Shown in pieces: positions 7,674 to 15,536 of a DNA stretch of 39,384 nucleotides. Each line of letters begins with the position of its first letter. Position 1 is the first letter of the stretch. The DNA lies in the NCBI GenBank assembly GCA_934772445.1, contig CAKVMJ010000013.1, positions 1 through 39,384 on the forward strand. Direction: 5' to 3'. The notes below the pieces were generated by a model. The model was not told the DNA's origin. It ran no database searches and was given only the letters and a program-made list of their open reading frames with translations. The position numbers and the translations under genes were made by a program. Origin of the DNA: an uncultured Clostridia bacterium (GTDB taxonomy: Bacteria; Bacillota; Clostridia; Christensenellales; UBA1242).

Positions 7674-7750
7674 TGGTGGGCCTTCACGGACTTGAACCGC
7701 GGACCGACCGGTTATGAGCCGGTTGCTCTAACCAACTGAGCTAAAGGCCC
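7674..7750 (-). tRNA. tRNA with CAT anticodon (elongator Met or Ile2)
   Basis: A 77-base cloverleaf with acceptor GGGCCTT/AAGGCCC and anticodon CAT (7714-7716). It is not initiator tRNA: the first base pair is a normal G-C and the anticodon stem lacks the three-GC signature. Whether it is elongator Met or the lysidine-modified Ile tRNA reading AUA cannot be settled by eye; the acceptor and D arm resemble both groups in Clostridia. Confidence 0.92.
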
Positions 7751-7774
7751 GAATAAAAGTAAGCAAACTTTTAT

Positions 7775-7851
7775 TGGTCGGGGTGAAGAGACTCGAACTC
7801 CCGGCCCCTTGATCCCAAATCAAGTGCGCTACCAAACTGCGCTACACCCCG
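7775..7851 (-). tRNA. tRNA-Pro (TGG)
   Basis: A 77-base cloverleaf with acceptor CGGGGTG/CACCCCG, anticodon loop TTTGGGA giving anticodon TGG (7815-7817), and encoded CCA. First gene of the operon, just downstream of the promoter at 7887-7915. Confidence 0.96.
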
Positions 7852-7886
7852 AAATTGAATAAGTGCTACATAGTGTAACAAGCATA

Positions 7887-7915
7887 ATTTTACTATAAAA
7901 AAAAACATTTGTCAA
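7887..7915 (-). promoter_or_regulatory. SigA-type promoter of the tRNA operon
   Basis: On the minus strand TTGACA (7910-7915) and TAAAAT (7887-7892) are spaced by exactly 17 bases, with an almost pure T spacer. It points into tRNA-Pro. Confidence 0.85.
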
Positions 7916-7963
7916 TAAAAAAGAGTAAATTTTTAAAATATTTGCAATATTTTTTTCAGTGTT

Positions 7964-7991
7964 GAAATATCGACTTAAAAAGCCATATTTC
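7964..7991. repeat. Inverted repeat upstream of spoIIA
   Basis: GAAATAT (7964-7970) and ATATTTC (7985-7991) form a 7-bp inverted repeat around 14 bases, about 65 bases before spoIIAA. It could be a regulator site or chance in AT-rich DNA. Confidence 0.35.
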
Positions 7992-8054
7992 AGCAAAAAC
8001 TCTCGTTTTTTGTGTGAAAAAAGATGATAAAATTTATAAAAATGGAGGTTTAAG

Positions 8055-8363
8055 ATGGATATTCAGTATAAGATTGTAGATAGTATTATGAATGTAAAGC
8101 TTTGTGGAGAACTTGATGAATACACAGCAAATTACACAAGAACATACCTAGACGACTTGTTTTCAAATAATGATTTCTCTCAAGCGATAATAGACTTAGC
8201 GGATTTAGATTTTATGGATAGCACTGGAATTGGAGTGTTGATAGGAAGATATAAAAAGCTTAGAAATAGGCATACACCAATTTTTATAGCAAATCCAAAT
8301 AATCATATAGAGAAAATATTTAGAATGTCTGGGCTGTATGAGATTATGCCTAAAATAGTTTAA
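8055..8363 (+). CDS. spoIIAA: Anti-sigma F factor antagonist
   Basis: A STAS-domain protein of 102 residues. In its unphosphorylated form it binds SpoIIAB and frees SigF in the forespore. The phosphorylation site is Ser56 in the motif DSTGIGVLIGRYK, matching Ser58 of Bacillus. GGAGG precedes the ATG at 8055. It is the first gene of spoIIAA-AB-sigF with 10-base and 1-base gaps. I see no clear SigH promoter in front. Confidence 0.96.
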   Translation: MDIQYKIVDSIMNVKLCGELDEYTANYTRTYLDDLFSNNDFSQAIIDLADLDFMDSTGIGVLIGRYKKLRNRHTPIFIANPNNHIEKIFRMSGLYEIMPKIV

Positions 8364-8373
8364 GGAGATTGAT

Positions 8374-8820
8374 ATGAGTTATAAGAATAATATGAAATTA
8401 AGATTTTCAGCATTAAGCGAGAATGAGAGCTTTGCAAGGGTTTGTATTGCTAGTTTTTGTTCTGTATTAAACCCAACGCTAGAAGAGTTAAATGATATAA
8501 AAACAGCAGTTAGCGAGGCTGTTACAAATTGTGTAGTACACGCATATCCAAATATGAAAGGAGATATAGAGTTAAGTGCAGAGATTTGCGATAACGAACT
8601 TTACATATCTATAACAGACTTTGGTATAGGTATAAAAGATATTGAGAAGGCTAGAGAACCTTTTTTCACCACTTGCTCAACAAAGGAAAGGAGCGGTATG
8701 GGTTTCACGGTTATGGAAGGTTTTATGGATAAAGTGATGGTGGAATCAAACGAGAAGAAAGGTACAACAGTAACTCTTATAAAAAGATTAGGAGATTGTA
8801 AGATGGCAATCGGGGGATAA
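8374..8820 (+). CDS. spoIIAB: Anti-sigma F factor, serine kinase
   Basis: A GHKL-type kinase of 148 residues that holds SigF inactive and phosphorylates SpoIIAA. The N box is EAVTNCVVHAYPN (Glu48, Asn52, His56), the ATP-binding G1 box is DFGIGI (82-87), and the lid/G2 part contains SGMG (107-110). AAGGAGATT lies before the ATG. The stop codon is one base from the sigF start, so the two are translationally coupled. Confidence 0.96.
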   Translation: MSYKNNMKLRFSALSENESFARVCIASFCSVLNPTLEELNDIKTAVSEAVTNCVVHAYPNMKGDIELSAEICDNELYISITDFGIGIKDIEKAREPFFTTCSTKERSGMGFTVMEGFMDKVMVESNEKKGTTVTLIKRLGDCKMAIGG

Positions 8821-8821
8821 T

Positions 8822-9553
8822 ATGAATGATAACACTTTAGAATTAATTAAATTAGCACAAAACGATGATGAAAATGCAAAAGAAAAATTAATTTTAGAAA
8901 ACTCGCCATTAATAAAGAGTGTTATAAAAAGATATAGAGATAAGGGAATAGAATATGATGATTTGTATCAGCTTGGAAGTTTAGGCTTTTTAAAGGCTAT
9001 AACAAACTTTAATCTGGATTTTAATGTTAAGTTTAGTACTTATGCTGTTCCGATGATTGCTGGCGAAATAAAAAGGTTTATGAGGGATAACGGAATTATT
9101 AAAGTATCCAGAAGTGTTAAAACCCTTAATATTCAGATTAATAAATATAATGAAGAGTTTATTAATAAATATAATGTATCTCCAACAATTGAAGATTTAG
9201 TTGAACATTTTAAAGTACCTAAAGAAGATATAATATTTGCAATGGAGAGTAATATTCCTTTAGTAAGTCTTAGTTCAGTTATAAATGAAGATGGTGGAAA
9301 TAAAGAACAATTGCTAATAGAGAAAATACCAGATTCAGATATGGAAAAAGATATGGAATTATTTTTGATTAAAAACATAATATCAAAACTTCCTAAAAGA
9401 GATAGAAAGATAATCCTTCTTAGATATTTTAGAGATAAAACTCAAAAAGAGGTGGCGGAAATGTTGGGGGTTAGCCAAGTACAAGTTAGTAGATTAGAAA
9501 ATAAGATACTAAACTATATAAAAGAAACAGTGGAGGGTAAAGACAAAGTTTAA
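8822..9553 (+). CDS. sigF: RNA polymerase sigma factor SigF (forespore)
   Basis: The first forespore-specific sigma factor. Region 2 includes DLYQLGSLGFLKAI and FSTYAVPMIAGEIKRFMRD (about residues 42-90), and region 4 with the helix-turn-helix KEVAEMLGVSQVQVSRLE lies near the C terminus. Length 243 is close to relatives. In many Firmicutes spoVA genes follow at once; here the spoVA operon begins only at 12627, after a broken LRR gene and a large gene on the other strand. Confidence 0.95.
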   Translation: MNDNTLELIKLAQNDDENAKEKLILENSPLIKSVIKRYRDKGIEYDDLYQLGSLGFLKAITNFNLDFNVKFSTYAVPMIAGEIKRFMRDNGIIKVSRSVKTLNIQINKYNEEFINKYNVSPTIEDLVEHFKVPKEDIIFAMESNIPLVSLSSVINEDGGNKEQLLIEKIPDSDMEKDMELFLIKNIISKLPKRDRKIILLRYFRDKTQKEVAEMLGVSQVQVSRLENKILNYIKETVEGKDKV

Positions 9554-9650
9554 TAATAAAAAACATCTTAAAATTAATTTTAATAAAAACACTCCAATTT
9601 TTATAAATTTATGAAAACTTAATTAACACATTTAAAAGTCTTATTATTGA

Positions 9651-9926
9651 GGTTGTATTAGTTTAACAAATATTGTAATAAAAAATGGCAATTTAAAATA
9701 TGATAGCCGAAATAATTGTAATGCAATAATAGAAACTTCTAGTAATACATTAATGCAAGGTTGTAAGAATACTATTATTCCTAATACGGTAACAAAAATA
9801 GGAAATTATGCATTTGAAAGTTGTAGTGGGTTAACAAGTATAGAAATACCAAATAGTGTAACTAGTATAGGAGAGGGTGCTTTTTCTAGATGTACTGGTT
9901 TGAAAAGTGTAACTATTTTAAAATAA
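9651..9926 (+). pseudogene. Remnant of a BspA-type leucine-rich-repeat protein (LRR_5)
   Basis: The frame ending at TAA 9924-9926 reads as two to three BspA/TpLRR repeats: a [21 protein letters not shown] unit, then [20 protein letters not shown] and [20 protein letters not shown]. It opens directly after a TGA at 9648-9650 and offers no ATG, GTG or TTG until an ATG at 9753 inside the repeats, with no ribosome site. There is no signal peptide or upstream repeat array, so this is the 3' stump of a surface protein gene. Just upstream, the other codons (TTATTGAGG) look like a damaged FEG codon series. It shares a terminator with the convergent lipoprotein gene. Confidence 0.8.
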
Positions 9927-9928
9927 AA

Positions 9929-9977
9929 AAACCTAGATATTGTAATTTAAAGTTACATAAATCTAGGTTTATTTTTT
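9929..9977. terminator. Bidirectional terminator
   Basis: A 10-bp perfect stem, AAACCTAGAT (9929-9938) with ATCTAGGTTT (9961-9970), holds an inner TGTAA/TTACA pair. T runs occur on both strands, so it can end the LRR remnant and the minus-strand lipoprotein gene. Confidence 0.85.
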
Positions 9978-12501
9978 ATAAATTCTCATCACTTAAAAAT
10001 TTGATTTCAGGGTCTTGTAATTCTTTAGTGTAGTCAACTAACTCATCTGATTCTAATTGCATATTTTCCTCCTTATTTGATATAGAAACTCTTCTTTCTG
10101 TATTATTCTCTTCATTATTATTTTCGTTTATTTCTAAATCTTCATTAGATAAATTATTTTCATTATCTTGTTCTTCATCATTTTCATCTAATATTATTTC
10201 ATCTTCAGAAGAAATTACTTCGGTATTTTCAATTATATTCTCGTTTGTTATTTCTAAATTATTATCTATATTCTCCTCATCCTCAATAACTTCTGATGTT
10301 GCAGGAGTTATATTTAATGTGTTGATTCCATTATTAACAGTACCTCTATTTAGAGTATCTATTAATGTGCTATAGTTATATGTGTCTATATTATTATTTC
10401 TTTTTCCCTCGATGCCGTTGAAGTTATTTGCGTTATACAGGCTACCATTAGCATCGTAATAATAATTAGAACCATTTGTAACATTATTGTCTTGGTTTAA
10501 GTTGTTTTGGCTAATAATTCTATTATTAACTCTTCCGTTACCATTCAAATTATTATTTATTCCGTTATTAACGCCATTATTAACTCCGTTATTGAAATTA
10601 TTATTAATTCCATTGTTAATACCGTTATTTGGGATAATGTTATCGTTCACAGCGTTATTATCTGGGATTAGATTATTATCTAAATTATTTGTATTATTCT
10701 CATTATTCAATGTGTTATCTGTATCGTTCTGAATATCGTTATTATTTTCATCGGTATTGTTTTCAATAACTTCATTATTTATTGTTTGATTTTCTGTGAT
10801 GTTGATATTTTTATAGGTATCAACATTTTTTAATGGTGTTTCTTTATAGGTATCTAATAAAGTATTTGGTTTATTATCTAAATCTGAATTTGTTTCTTCA
10901 ATAGTGTTATTATCCTCAATTTCTGTACTTTCTACTGGAGTGGTAACATCTTCAATTGGTGTAGTTGTTGAAGAATCTGAAGGTAATTCATTTTCTGTTT
11001 TTTCTTCCACTATCGGAGTTTGCTCTTTATTAGGTAGTATTACAGGATTGTTATTTACAATTGCATCTTGAATGATATAACTTAATTGTTCTAGTGTGGC
11101 CAAAGCATTTCTATGAAAAGTTATTCTTGCATCTAATTGATTAAGTAATGCAATATAATTACTATTCATAATATCCACGCTAGAAGAAATGGTGGTGTTG
11201 TTAGATGAGATATGGTTGATTTGGTCATTCAAATCTCCATTGCAAGCTCTTAAATTACTATTTGTTGCTTTTAAATCTGTTAAATAATTTTTAACTGCTT
11301 GAATTTGATAACTACTTGGTTCGTATTTTAATTCTTTAAAATTTTTATTTAAATCCTTAGCTGATTGAATTGCATCAATCAAGTTTGTTTTATAACCAGA
11401 TAATTCATTATTTGCTTCCATTACATCACTTGTGATGGCATACAATTTTTGAACTTTAATTATATAATTATTGAAATCGTTTTCAGTTGTGTTTTGGTCG
11501 TAACCAGAAACAAATCTTGGCTTATATTTTAAGGCATCTGGAGTAAAACTCTCTTCATAATAATAGTAAACGGTTTGAGGTTTTTGCTCGGTGGTAGTTG
11601 TATCATCTAAATTAGTTTCATTAGATAATTGTTCAACCTCTAATTCGCTTTCTTTTTTATCATCACTCCTTCTAACTGCGTTTCTAAAACTTTGATTGTT
11701 TCTATTTCCTAGTTTATCGTATCTTGATGTGTAACCATTTTCTATAGAATTATAAACAGTATCTGAATTTGGTTTTATGATTTCCATATCGTAGTTATTT
11801 TCTTTTAATTCAGCACTTGTTAAATCACTCTCATCGGTTGTAGTTATATTAGAGATTGTTTTAGTCTCTAAAGGATTTCTATAATTTGAAGCACAATTAT
11901 TATTTGAATTGTTGCTTGATGTGTTTGGTAAAACAACTGAGTTTCCATTTGTATTAAATCTATCTGCTATTGAACTAGAACAAGTTCCGTTCACACAGTT
12001 TGTATTACAGTTTTTACAAGAACCGTTATCATTTAATAATAGTTGCTTATTGCAAGATTTACAGTTACCATTGCTATCGCAAATTATTGCTCCACCACAA
12101 TTATCACAAGTTCCATCTGCGCAATCTCCATATTGTTTATTACAAAGGTAACAATTGCCATTATTATCGCATTTGCATTTGTCTATTAATTTATTAATAA
12201 TTAATTCTTTCAAAACTTGATTAGTATCTGTTGGGTTGTAATAGGCAATACTTCTTCTAATAATTGTTGAATCTGGAGAAGGTGTAAGGCTAAAAGTTAA
12301 TGAATTTTTTGCAGAGTACATATCTGGGTTTGCTAATGTATTATTGTCAATAGTATCTAACTTTGTGACAGTATATAGTAAGTTATTGAGATTTTTATCA
12401 ATTGATTTGCCAATAGATATTTGCATAGGTGTTTCTGTGCAACTAACTAAAAATATAGTTAATAATAGGCAAGCAATCGTAATTAGAATTGATTTTTTCA
12501 T
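9976..12501 (-). CDS. Large Asn-rich lipoprotein with a Cys-repeat cluster, unknown function
   Basis: An 841-residue predicted lipoprotein; I do not recognise a family. The signal peptide ends in a lipobox FLVSC with lipidated Cys21. Then come: residues 22-108, a short globular part; 109-174, 14 cysteines in repeats of the form D-x-N-G-x-C-x-x-C; 180-335, low complexity; 339-484, a predicted helical, possibly coiled-coil domain; 485-841, Asn/Glu/Thr-rich disordered sequence including GINN-type tandem repeats (627-654) and an acidic end. The ATG at 12501 has GGAGG six bases upstream; the earlier TTG at 12513 overlaps that site. It lies opposite to its neighbours, between sigF and spoVAC. A spore-envelope or surface role is only inference from position. 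Confidence 0.85.
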   Translation of the reverse strand: MKKSILITIACLLLTIFLVSCTETPMQISIGKSIDKNLNNLLYTVTKLDTIDNNTLANPDMYSAKNSLTFSLTPSPDSTIIRRSIAYYNPTDTNQVLKELIINKLIDKCKCDNNGNCYLCNKQYGDCADGTCDNCGGAIICDSNGNCKSCNKQLLLNDNGSCKNCNTNCVNGTCSSSIADRFNTNGNSVVLPNTSSNNSNNNCASNYRNPLETKTISNITTTDESDLTSAELKENNYDMEIIKPNSDTVYNSIENGYTSRYDKLGNRNNQSFRNAVRRSDDKKESELEVEQLSNETNLDDTTTTEQKPQTVYYYYEESFTPDALKYKPRFVSGYDQNTTENDFNNYIIKVQKLYAITSDVMEANNELSGYKTNLIDAIQSAKDLNKNFKELKYEPSSYQIQAVKNYLTDLKATNSNLRACNGDLNDQINHISSNNTTISSSVDIMNSNYIALLNQLDARITFHRNALATLEQLSYIIQDAIVNNNPVILPNKEQTPIVEEKTENELPSDSSTTTPIEDVTTPVESTEIEDNNTIEETNSDLDNKPNTLLDTYKETPLKNVDTYKNINITENQTINNEVIENNTDENNNDIQNDTDNTLNNENNTNNLDNNLIPDNNAVNDNIIPNNGINNGINNNFNNGVNNGVNNGINNNLNGNGRVNNRIISQNNLNQDNNVTNGSNYYYDANGSLYNANNFNGIEGKRNNNIDTYNYSTLIDTLNRGTVNNGINTLNITPATSEVIEDEENIDNNLEITNENIIENTEVISSEDEIILDENDEEQDNENNLSNEDLEINENNNEENNTERRVSISNKEENMQLESDELVDYTKELQDPEIKFLSDENL
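10538..10623 (-). repeat. 12-bp tandem repeats encoding GINN/GVNN units
   Basis: Seven consecutive 12-base units within the lipoprotein gene encode GINN, GINN, NFNN, GVNN, GVNN, GINN and NLNG. Synonymous changes between units show they are not freshly copied, but the register is exact, so copy number could vary between strains. Confidence 0.8.
11980..12177 (-). other. Cys-rich repeat region within the lipoprotein
   Basis: Residues 109-174 contain 14 cysteines, in CxC, NGNCxxC, DGTCxxC, NGNCxxC, NGSCxxC and NGTC units. The regular CxxC spacing suggests zinc or Fe-S binding knuckles or, since the protein should be outside the membrane, a set of disulfides. Confidence 0.7.
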
Positions 12502-12626
12502 AATTTCCTCCAATTTTTATATTGCTAGTTTGTGCTATAAAAAAAGATTTATTTATGATTTTACAAAATTTGTTTAAAAATTTTTTTAATGTTAATAATC
12601 TAAAAAATTAATAGGAGATTTTGAAG

Positions 12627-13073
12627 ATGACAGAGCAAGAAAGAAATAGAAAATATAATGAATATATACAAGCCAAGATTCCTAAAACTAAAGATTTCCC
12701 AACTTTAATTTATGCATTCTTAGTTGGTGGTTTAATATGCTGTATTGGTCAAGGAATTAATGATGCATTGATGGCAATTTTTCCAACGATGGGTATTGAT
12801 TCTGCTAATGCTTGGATGTTAATTATCCTAATTTTTATTGCAAGTTTTTTAACAGGTTTGGGAGTTTATGATAGAATTGGTGCATTCGCTGGTGCTGGTT
12901 CAATAGTTCCAATCACTGGTTTTTCAAATTCTATAACAAGCCCAGCAATTGAATTTAAAAAAGAAGGTATTATCTTTGGTTTATGTGTTAAGATGTTTAC
13001 CGTTGCAGGACCTGTTATAGTTAATGGTATTGCAGCATCAATAATTGTTGGAATTGTTTATTTGTTTTTATAA
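12627..13073 (+). CDS. spoVAC: Stage V sporulation protein AC
   Basis: A membrane subunit of the SpoVA channel that moves dipicolinic acid into the forespore and out at germination. Length is 148 with several hydrophobic segments from about residue 27, and the family pattern AGAGSIVPITGFSNSITSPAIEFKKEG is visible at about 91-117 (motif core GAGSIVPITGF). The ATG at 12627 is correctly spaced from GGAG at 12614; a TTG at 12621 is too close. Its stop shares bases with the start of the next gene's region. Confidence 0.96.
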   Translation: MTEQERNRKYNEYIQAKIPKTKDFPTLIYAFLVGGLICCIGQGINDALMAIFPTMGIDSANAWMLIILIFIASFLTGLGVYDRIGAFAGAGSIVPITGFSNSITSPAIEFKKEGIIFGLCVKMFTVAGPVIVNGIAASIIVGIVYLFL

Positions 13074-13087
13074 TGGGAGAATTATTA

Positions 13088-14101
13088 ATGAGTAAGAAGA
13101 TTGGAAATCAAACTATAGTTTTTGAAAACAAACCTGCAGTGAAAGGTTTTTATACTATTGCTGGATTTAAGGAAGGTGAGGGAAATTTCAAAGATTATTT
13201 TGATATGATTTTAGAAGATGATAAATTTGGAGAAAAAACATTTGAGCGAGCTGAAAGAAAACTTATTGAAACCACAATTAAATATGCAATCAAACAAGCC
13301 AAATTAAAAGAAGAAAATATTGATTTGCTTATTGGTGGAGATTTGTTAAATCAAATAGTATCATCAAGTTTTAGTGCCAGACAATTTAACACAACCTTTT
13401 TAGGATTATATGGTGCTTGTAGTACAATGGCTGAATCGTTAGCAGTTGGAGCGTGTTTTGTTGATGGTGATTATTTTAAAACAGTTGCTTGTTCAACTGG
13501 TAGTCATTTTAGCACGGCTGAAAGACAATATAGGTTTCCGTTGGAACTTGGAAACCAACGCCCACCAGTTAGTCAATGGACTGTTACAGGTTCGGGTTGC
13601 ACAATTTTAAGTAAGAATGGAAAAGGACCATATATTGCAAATGCAACTTTTGGAAAGGTTGTGGATTTTGGAATTACAGATGTTAATAATATGGGAGCTG
13701 CAATGGCACCCGCAGCAATGGACTCCTTTATTGCTCACTTTAAAGATACAAATACCACACCAAAAGATTATGATTTAATTCTAACTGGGGATTTAGGCAA
13801 ATTTGGAAGCGAAGTTTTTATAGATTTAATGGAACATCAAGGATATAAGATGGGGAAAAATTATTGCGATTGTGGGCAAATGATGTTTAATAACGACCAA
13901 CGAACATTTCAAGGTGCGAGTGGTGCTGGTTGTAGTGCTTTAGTTTTAAATTCTTACATTTATAAAAATATGATTAAGGGAAAATATAAACGAGTTTTAT
14001 TTGGAGCAACTGGTGCATTGCTTAGCACAACAACAAGTCAGCAAGGTGATTCAATTCCGGGTATTTGCCATATAGTTGAATTTAGAATGGAGGATAAATA
14101 A
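13088..14101 (+). CDS. spoVAD: Stage V sporulation protein AD
   Basis: A thiolase-fold protein of 337 residues that binds dipicolinic acid and is essential for its uptake into spores. Family segments include the GACSTMAESLAVGA part near residue 110, the ATFGKVVDFGITDVNNMGAAMAPAA region and the C-terminal GASGAGCSALVLNS stretch. I chose the ATG at 13088, eight bases after GGGAG; an ATG at 13073 overlapping the spoVAC stop has no ribosome site. One base separates its stop from spoVAE. Confidence 0.96.
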   Translation: MSKKIGNQTIVFENKPAVKGFYTIAGFKEGEGNFKDYFDMILEDDKFGEKTFERAERKLIETTIKYAIKQAKLKEENIDLLIGGDLLNQIVSSSFSARQFNTTFLGLYGACSTMAESLAVGACFVDGDYFKTVACSTGSHFSTAERQYRFPLELGNQRPPVSQWTVTGSGCTILSKNGKGPYIANATFGKVVDFGITDVNNMGAAMAPAAMDSFIAHFKDTNTTPKDYDLILTGDLGKFGSEVFIDLMEHQGYKMGKNYCDCGQMMFNNDQRTFQGASGAGCSALVLNSYIYKNMIKGKYKRVLFGATGALLSTTTSQQGDSIPGICHIVEFRMEDK

Positions 14102-14102
14102 T

Positions 14103-14468
14103 ATGTGGTTGATGTATTTGAAAGTATTTTTGGTTGGTGGATTTATTTGTATGTTAGGTCAAATCCTGATTATTAAAACAAATATCACGAGTGCTAGAAT
14201 TTTAGTTTTATTTGTAGTTATTGGTGCAATACTTGAAGGTTGTGGGCTATATGAACCAATCGTTCAATTTGCTGGAGCTGGTGCAACTGTACCAATTACA
14301 GGGTTTGGAAGAAGTTTGGCTAAAGGTGTTATTGATGCGATAAAAGAAAAAAGTGTGCTTGGAATTTTCACGGGTGGTTTAACTGCAACAGCTGGAGGAA
14401 TTGCCGCAGCCGTTATATTTGCTTATATTTTTGCATTGATTTTTAGTAGTAAAACAAAGAAAGCGTAA
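14103..14468 (+). CDS. spoVAE: Stage V sporulation protein AE
   Basis: A 121-residue membrane subunit of the SpoVA channel, of the SpoVAEb type. Like SpoVAC it carries the GAGATVPITGFGRSLAKG motif (about residues 58-75) and hydrophobic segments on either side. GGAGG upstream supports the ATG at 14103 rather than a codon at 14076. The operon holds only AC, AD and AE, the minimal set usual in Clostridia. Confidence 0.95.
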   Translation: MWLMYLKVFLVGGFICMLGQILIIKTNITSARILVLFVVIGAILEGCGLYEPIVQFAGAGATVPITGFGRSLAKGVIDAIKEKSVLGIFTGGLTATAGGIAAAVIFAYIFALIFSSKTKKA

Positions 14469-14485
14469 AATTATGCTTTCTTTTT
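14456..14485 (+). terminator. Rho-independent terminator after spoVAE
   Basis: AAAGAAAGC (14456-14464) pairs with GCTTTCTTT (14475-14483), followed by Ts. The stem includes the last codons and stop of spoVAE. Confidence 0.85.
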
Positions 14486-14555
14486 GTTTTTTAGTTTGGT
14501 TATTTATTATTTTTTATGTTAAGATATATTTGTATTACAATATTTAGGGGAGATA

Positions 14556-15524
14556 ATGGAAAAAGAAAAAGTTTCGATAATAATACCAGCTTATAATGTT
14601 GAGAAGTATCTAAAAAAATGTGTTGAAAGTCTTTTAAGTCAAACTTATGAGAATCTTGAAATATTAATTGTTGATGATGGTTCTAAGGATAAAACATTAG
14701 AAGTTGCAAATGAGTTAAGTTTAAAAGATGAGAGGATAAAAGTTTTAACAAAAGAAAATGGTGGTGTTTCATCTGCTAGAAATTTAGGTTTGGATAATGC
14801 AACTGGAAAATATATTGTATTTGTTGATGGGGATGATTTTATTAGCAATCAATATGTTGAGGTTATGTTAAAAACTTTAGTTGAAAATGATTTAGATATT
14901 GTTTCTTGCGATTTCGTAAGAGTTAAGGAAGGGCAAGAATATTCATTTAAAAAGTGTGGTAAGGTTAAATGTAAGGAATATGAGGCTGAAGAATATTTCA
15001 AAGAAATGTTCTCAGGAAACACACTTTGTTTAGCTTTGGTGGCATTGAAAATTTATAGAGCCGACTTATTAAAAAATTTCAGATTTGATACATCTCTATC
15101 TCAAGGGGAAGATATTTCATATAACTATGTGGTTCTGAAAAAAGCTAAAAAAGTAGGATTTATAAAAAATCAGTTGTATGCTTATTTAATAAGAATGGGA
15201 AGTGCCGTACATAGTAAATTTTCAACCAGAAGATTTTGTTTGATGTATAAATTAAATGAATTTGCCGTTGAGATGAAAAAGGAAAAACCTGCTCTTGAAA
15301 AATATGTTCGTACTTGGCTTTATTTCTCTTGCTTAGAGAGTTTTTACTTTATGTTAAGAGATAAAGTGGTGGATAAAGATAGTTATAAATTTTTAAAAGA
15401 ACATTTAGATGAAAATAAAAAATATTTAAGAGCGAATAAAAAAGTTAAATGTTTTAGAAGAATTTTTGCTCCATTTGGTGCTTGGTTGATAAATCTATTT
15501 ATAAAGAAAGAAAATAAAAAATAA
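14556..15524 (+). CDS. Glycosyltransferase family 2
   Basis: A 322-residue GT-A fold transferase, likely cytoplasmic or membrane-associated, that adds a sugar from a nucleotide donor to a surface glycan. The nucleotide-binding VDDGSKDKT holds Asp40 and Asp41 and the metal site is DGDD at 91-94; the SSARNLGLDNATGKY stretch between them is typical of the family. The C-terminal part after about residue 230 is basic with a membrane-binding appearance. AGGGGAG precedes the ATG. It pairs with the gmhA-like gene 12 bases downstream, pointing to a heptose-containing glycan, though the donor cannot be read from sequence. Confidence 0.9.
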   Translation: MEKEKVSIIIPAYNVEKYLKKCVESLLSQTYENLEILIVDDGSKDKTLEVANELSLKDERIKVLTKENGGVSSARNLGLDNATGKYIVFVDGDDFISNQYVEVMLKTLVENDLDIVSCDFVRVKEGQEYSFKKCGKVKCKEYEAEEYFKEMFSGNTLCLALVALKIYRADLLKNFRFDTSLSQGEDISYNYVVLKKAKKVGFIKNQLYAYLIRMGSAVHSKFSTRRFCLMYKLNEFAVEMKKEKPALEKYVRTWLYFSCLESFYFMLRDKVVDKDSYKFLKEHLDENKKYLRANKKVKCFRRIFAPFGAWLINLFIKKENKK

Positions 15525-15536
15525 AAGGAAAAAGAA

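Noticed and set aside
7674..7750. Initiator tRNA-fMet
   Set aside because: The acceptor end is fully paired and the three G-C pairs of the anticodon stem are missing.
9554..9644. Terminator right after sigF (TTAAAATTAATTTTAA)
   Set aside because: The palindrome is purely A/T and would be unstable; not enough to call.
10500..10760. Possible CRISPR or intergenic repeat array
   Set aside because: Units are 12 bases, contiguous and in frame with the lipoprotein gene, without spacers.
10487..12200. Open frames on the plus strand opposite the lipoprotein gene, some Leu-rich
   Set aside because: They are the mirror of the Asn- and Cys-rich codons of the minus-strand gene; none has a fitting ribosome site or family pattern.
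12502..12626. SigG promoter before spoVAC
   Set aside because: I could not find a convincing -35/-10 pair in this very AT-rich stretch, although SigG control is expected.
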